Translations under genes and position numbers: made by a program
Shown: positions 63,439 to 64,000 of the stretch, in pieces
Numbering within the stretch: the stretch's first letter is position 1
Layout: every line of letters starts with the position of its first letter
Assembly (NCBI GenBank): GCA_027475525.1
Contig: JAMWFC010000090.1
Location: 1,364,001 to 1,428,000, forward strand
DNA: 64,000 nucleotides
DNA from: Macrolepiota albuminosa
Taxonomy: Eukaryota; Basidiomycota; Agaricomycetes; Agaricales; Agaricaceae
Direction: 5' to 3'
The notes under the pieces: model-generated
The model's input: the letters and a program-made list of their open reading frames with translations, nothing else
What the model was told of the DNA's origin: nothing
Databases searched by the model: none

Positions 63439-64000
63439 AGAAGGAAAGATCTTGAAGAAGCTTGTGTATCCATATTATTTCCTTGGCAGAGTGCATCAAG
63501 GCAACATATTCAGAATCTGTGCTGGAAAGCGTGATGATTGGTTGCTTTTTCAAACTCCAGGAAATAGCGCCATGCCCAATAAAAAATGCAAAGCCGGAAA
63601 TTGAATGCCGATGAAGTTGTGAGGCCCAGTCAGCGTCAGAATAGCCAGAAATCTCGGCTTCTGATCCACCGAGCATGAGCTTCATGTTCGATGTGCTGTG
63701 GAGGTAGCGGAACACATGAGTGACAGCTATCATGTGGGTAGAGTGAGGCATGTCGAGAAACTGAGACAGAATCAATACTGCATAAGCAATGTCAGGACGC
63801 GTCATTACAGCCGCATACATGAGTAATCCAATCATCTCTCGATAGCGTGTTTTCTCTGTGGTTGACAGCATCATTGGGGAGACTGAAGGGGAACCTGGCG
63901 TGAAGTCGGCTGCAGGTTCCATAGGTGTTACGGCAGTACGTGACTCCTCAAGGCCAAAGCGTTTGACGATCTGTTTGATATAGGCCTGCTGGCCAAGACA
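63439..64000 (-). CDS. Copia element E RT end and RNase H, N-terminal half (runs off the window)
   Basis: The minus frame is open from the window edge: GQQAYIKQIVKRFGLEESR, EKTRYREMIGLLMYAAVMTR, PDIAYAVLILSQFLDMPHST, DADWASQLHRHSISGFAFFI and SLKKQPIITLSSTDSEYVAL. These are the copia RT end and RNase H with its acidic residues (YSDADW, STDSEY). No stop up to the element F insertion. The open state on both sides of F suggests E was intact until F inserted. Confidence 0.9.

Overview
The window looks like a repeat-rich stretch of an agaricomycete (mushroom-forming basidiomycete) nuclear genome. The signs are spliceosomal introns of about 50-60 nt with GT...AG ends, a KDZ-type transposase tail, several Ty3/gypsy and Ty1/copia families, and an ERV41-type secretory gene with a long serine/proline-rich tail. 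Family names rest on motifs and gene order read by eye; nothing was searched.

Layout. 1-8.6 kb is the only mostly host-like part: a decayed coiled-coil gene, a frameshifted agaricomycete gene of unknown function, a LINE-like RT scrap, a three-exon gene for a disordered protein (3620-4475), three intron-containing tRNA-Ala(CGC) genes, two of them in tandemly duplicated units, and an intact five-exon ERV41/ERGIC2-like gene (5761-7660). 9.0-30.3 kb is one old Ty3/gypsy element (A, plus strand). Its 3' LTR was split by an 8.2-kb Ty3/gypsy element (B, minus strand, 5-bp target duplication GGGAC), and its interior holds an inverted LTR fragment. 30.3-44.7 kb is a decayed Ty3/gypsy element (C, minus strand), interrupted by a solo LTR, a probable 1.5-kb inverted-repeat element, and an 8.2-kb DNA transposon with about 2.1-2.2 kb terminal inverted repeats. 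44.7-51.9 kb is a Ty1/copia element (D, plus) broken by another solo LTR, other repeats and a Tc1/mariner element. From 51.9 kb a second copia element (E, minus) begins. It is split by an almost intact 10.95-kb chromodomain-type Ty3/gypsy element (F, 52489-63438; two 265-bp LTRs, TSD AGAAG) and resumes to the end of the window.

Most unusual parts: (1) the 36053-44272 transposon, with giant near-identical inverted repeats, tRNA-like modules carrying box A and box B, clustered CCGCTGGCAT-type subterminal repeats, a KDZ transposase C-terminal remnant and a second gene with PPLFIPAEEE repeats, all inserted in a reverse transcriptase reading frame with a 10-bp direct repeat; (2) element F, whose gag-pro-pol and third ORF are each one frame interrupted only by UGA codons (four of four), the first in a UGA-CUA readthrough-like context; (3) extra ORFs between integrase and 3' LTR in all four Ty3 elements, antisense and Cys-rich in A and B, sense in C and F; (4) decay dominated by C-to-T/G-to-A changes, including a Tc1 transposase frame with only nonsense changes.
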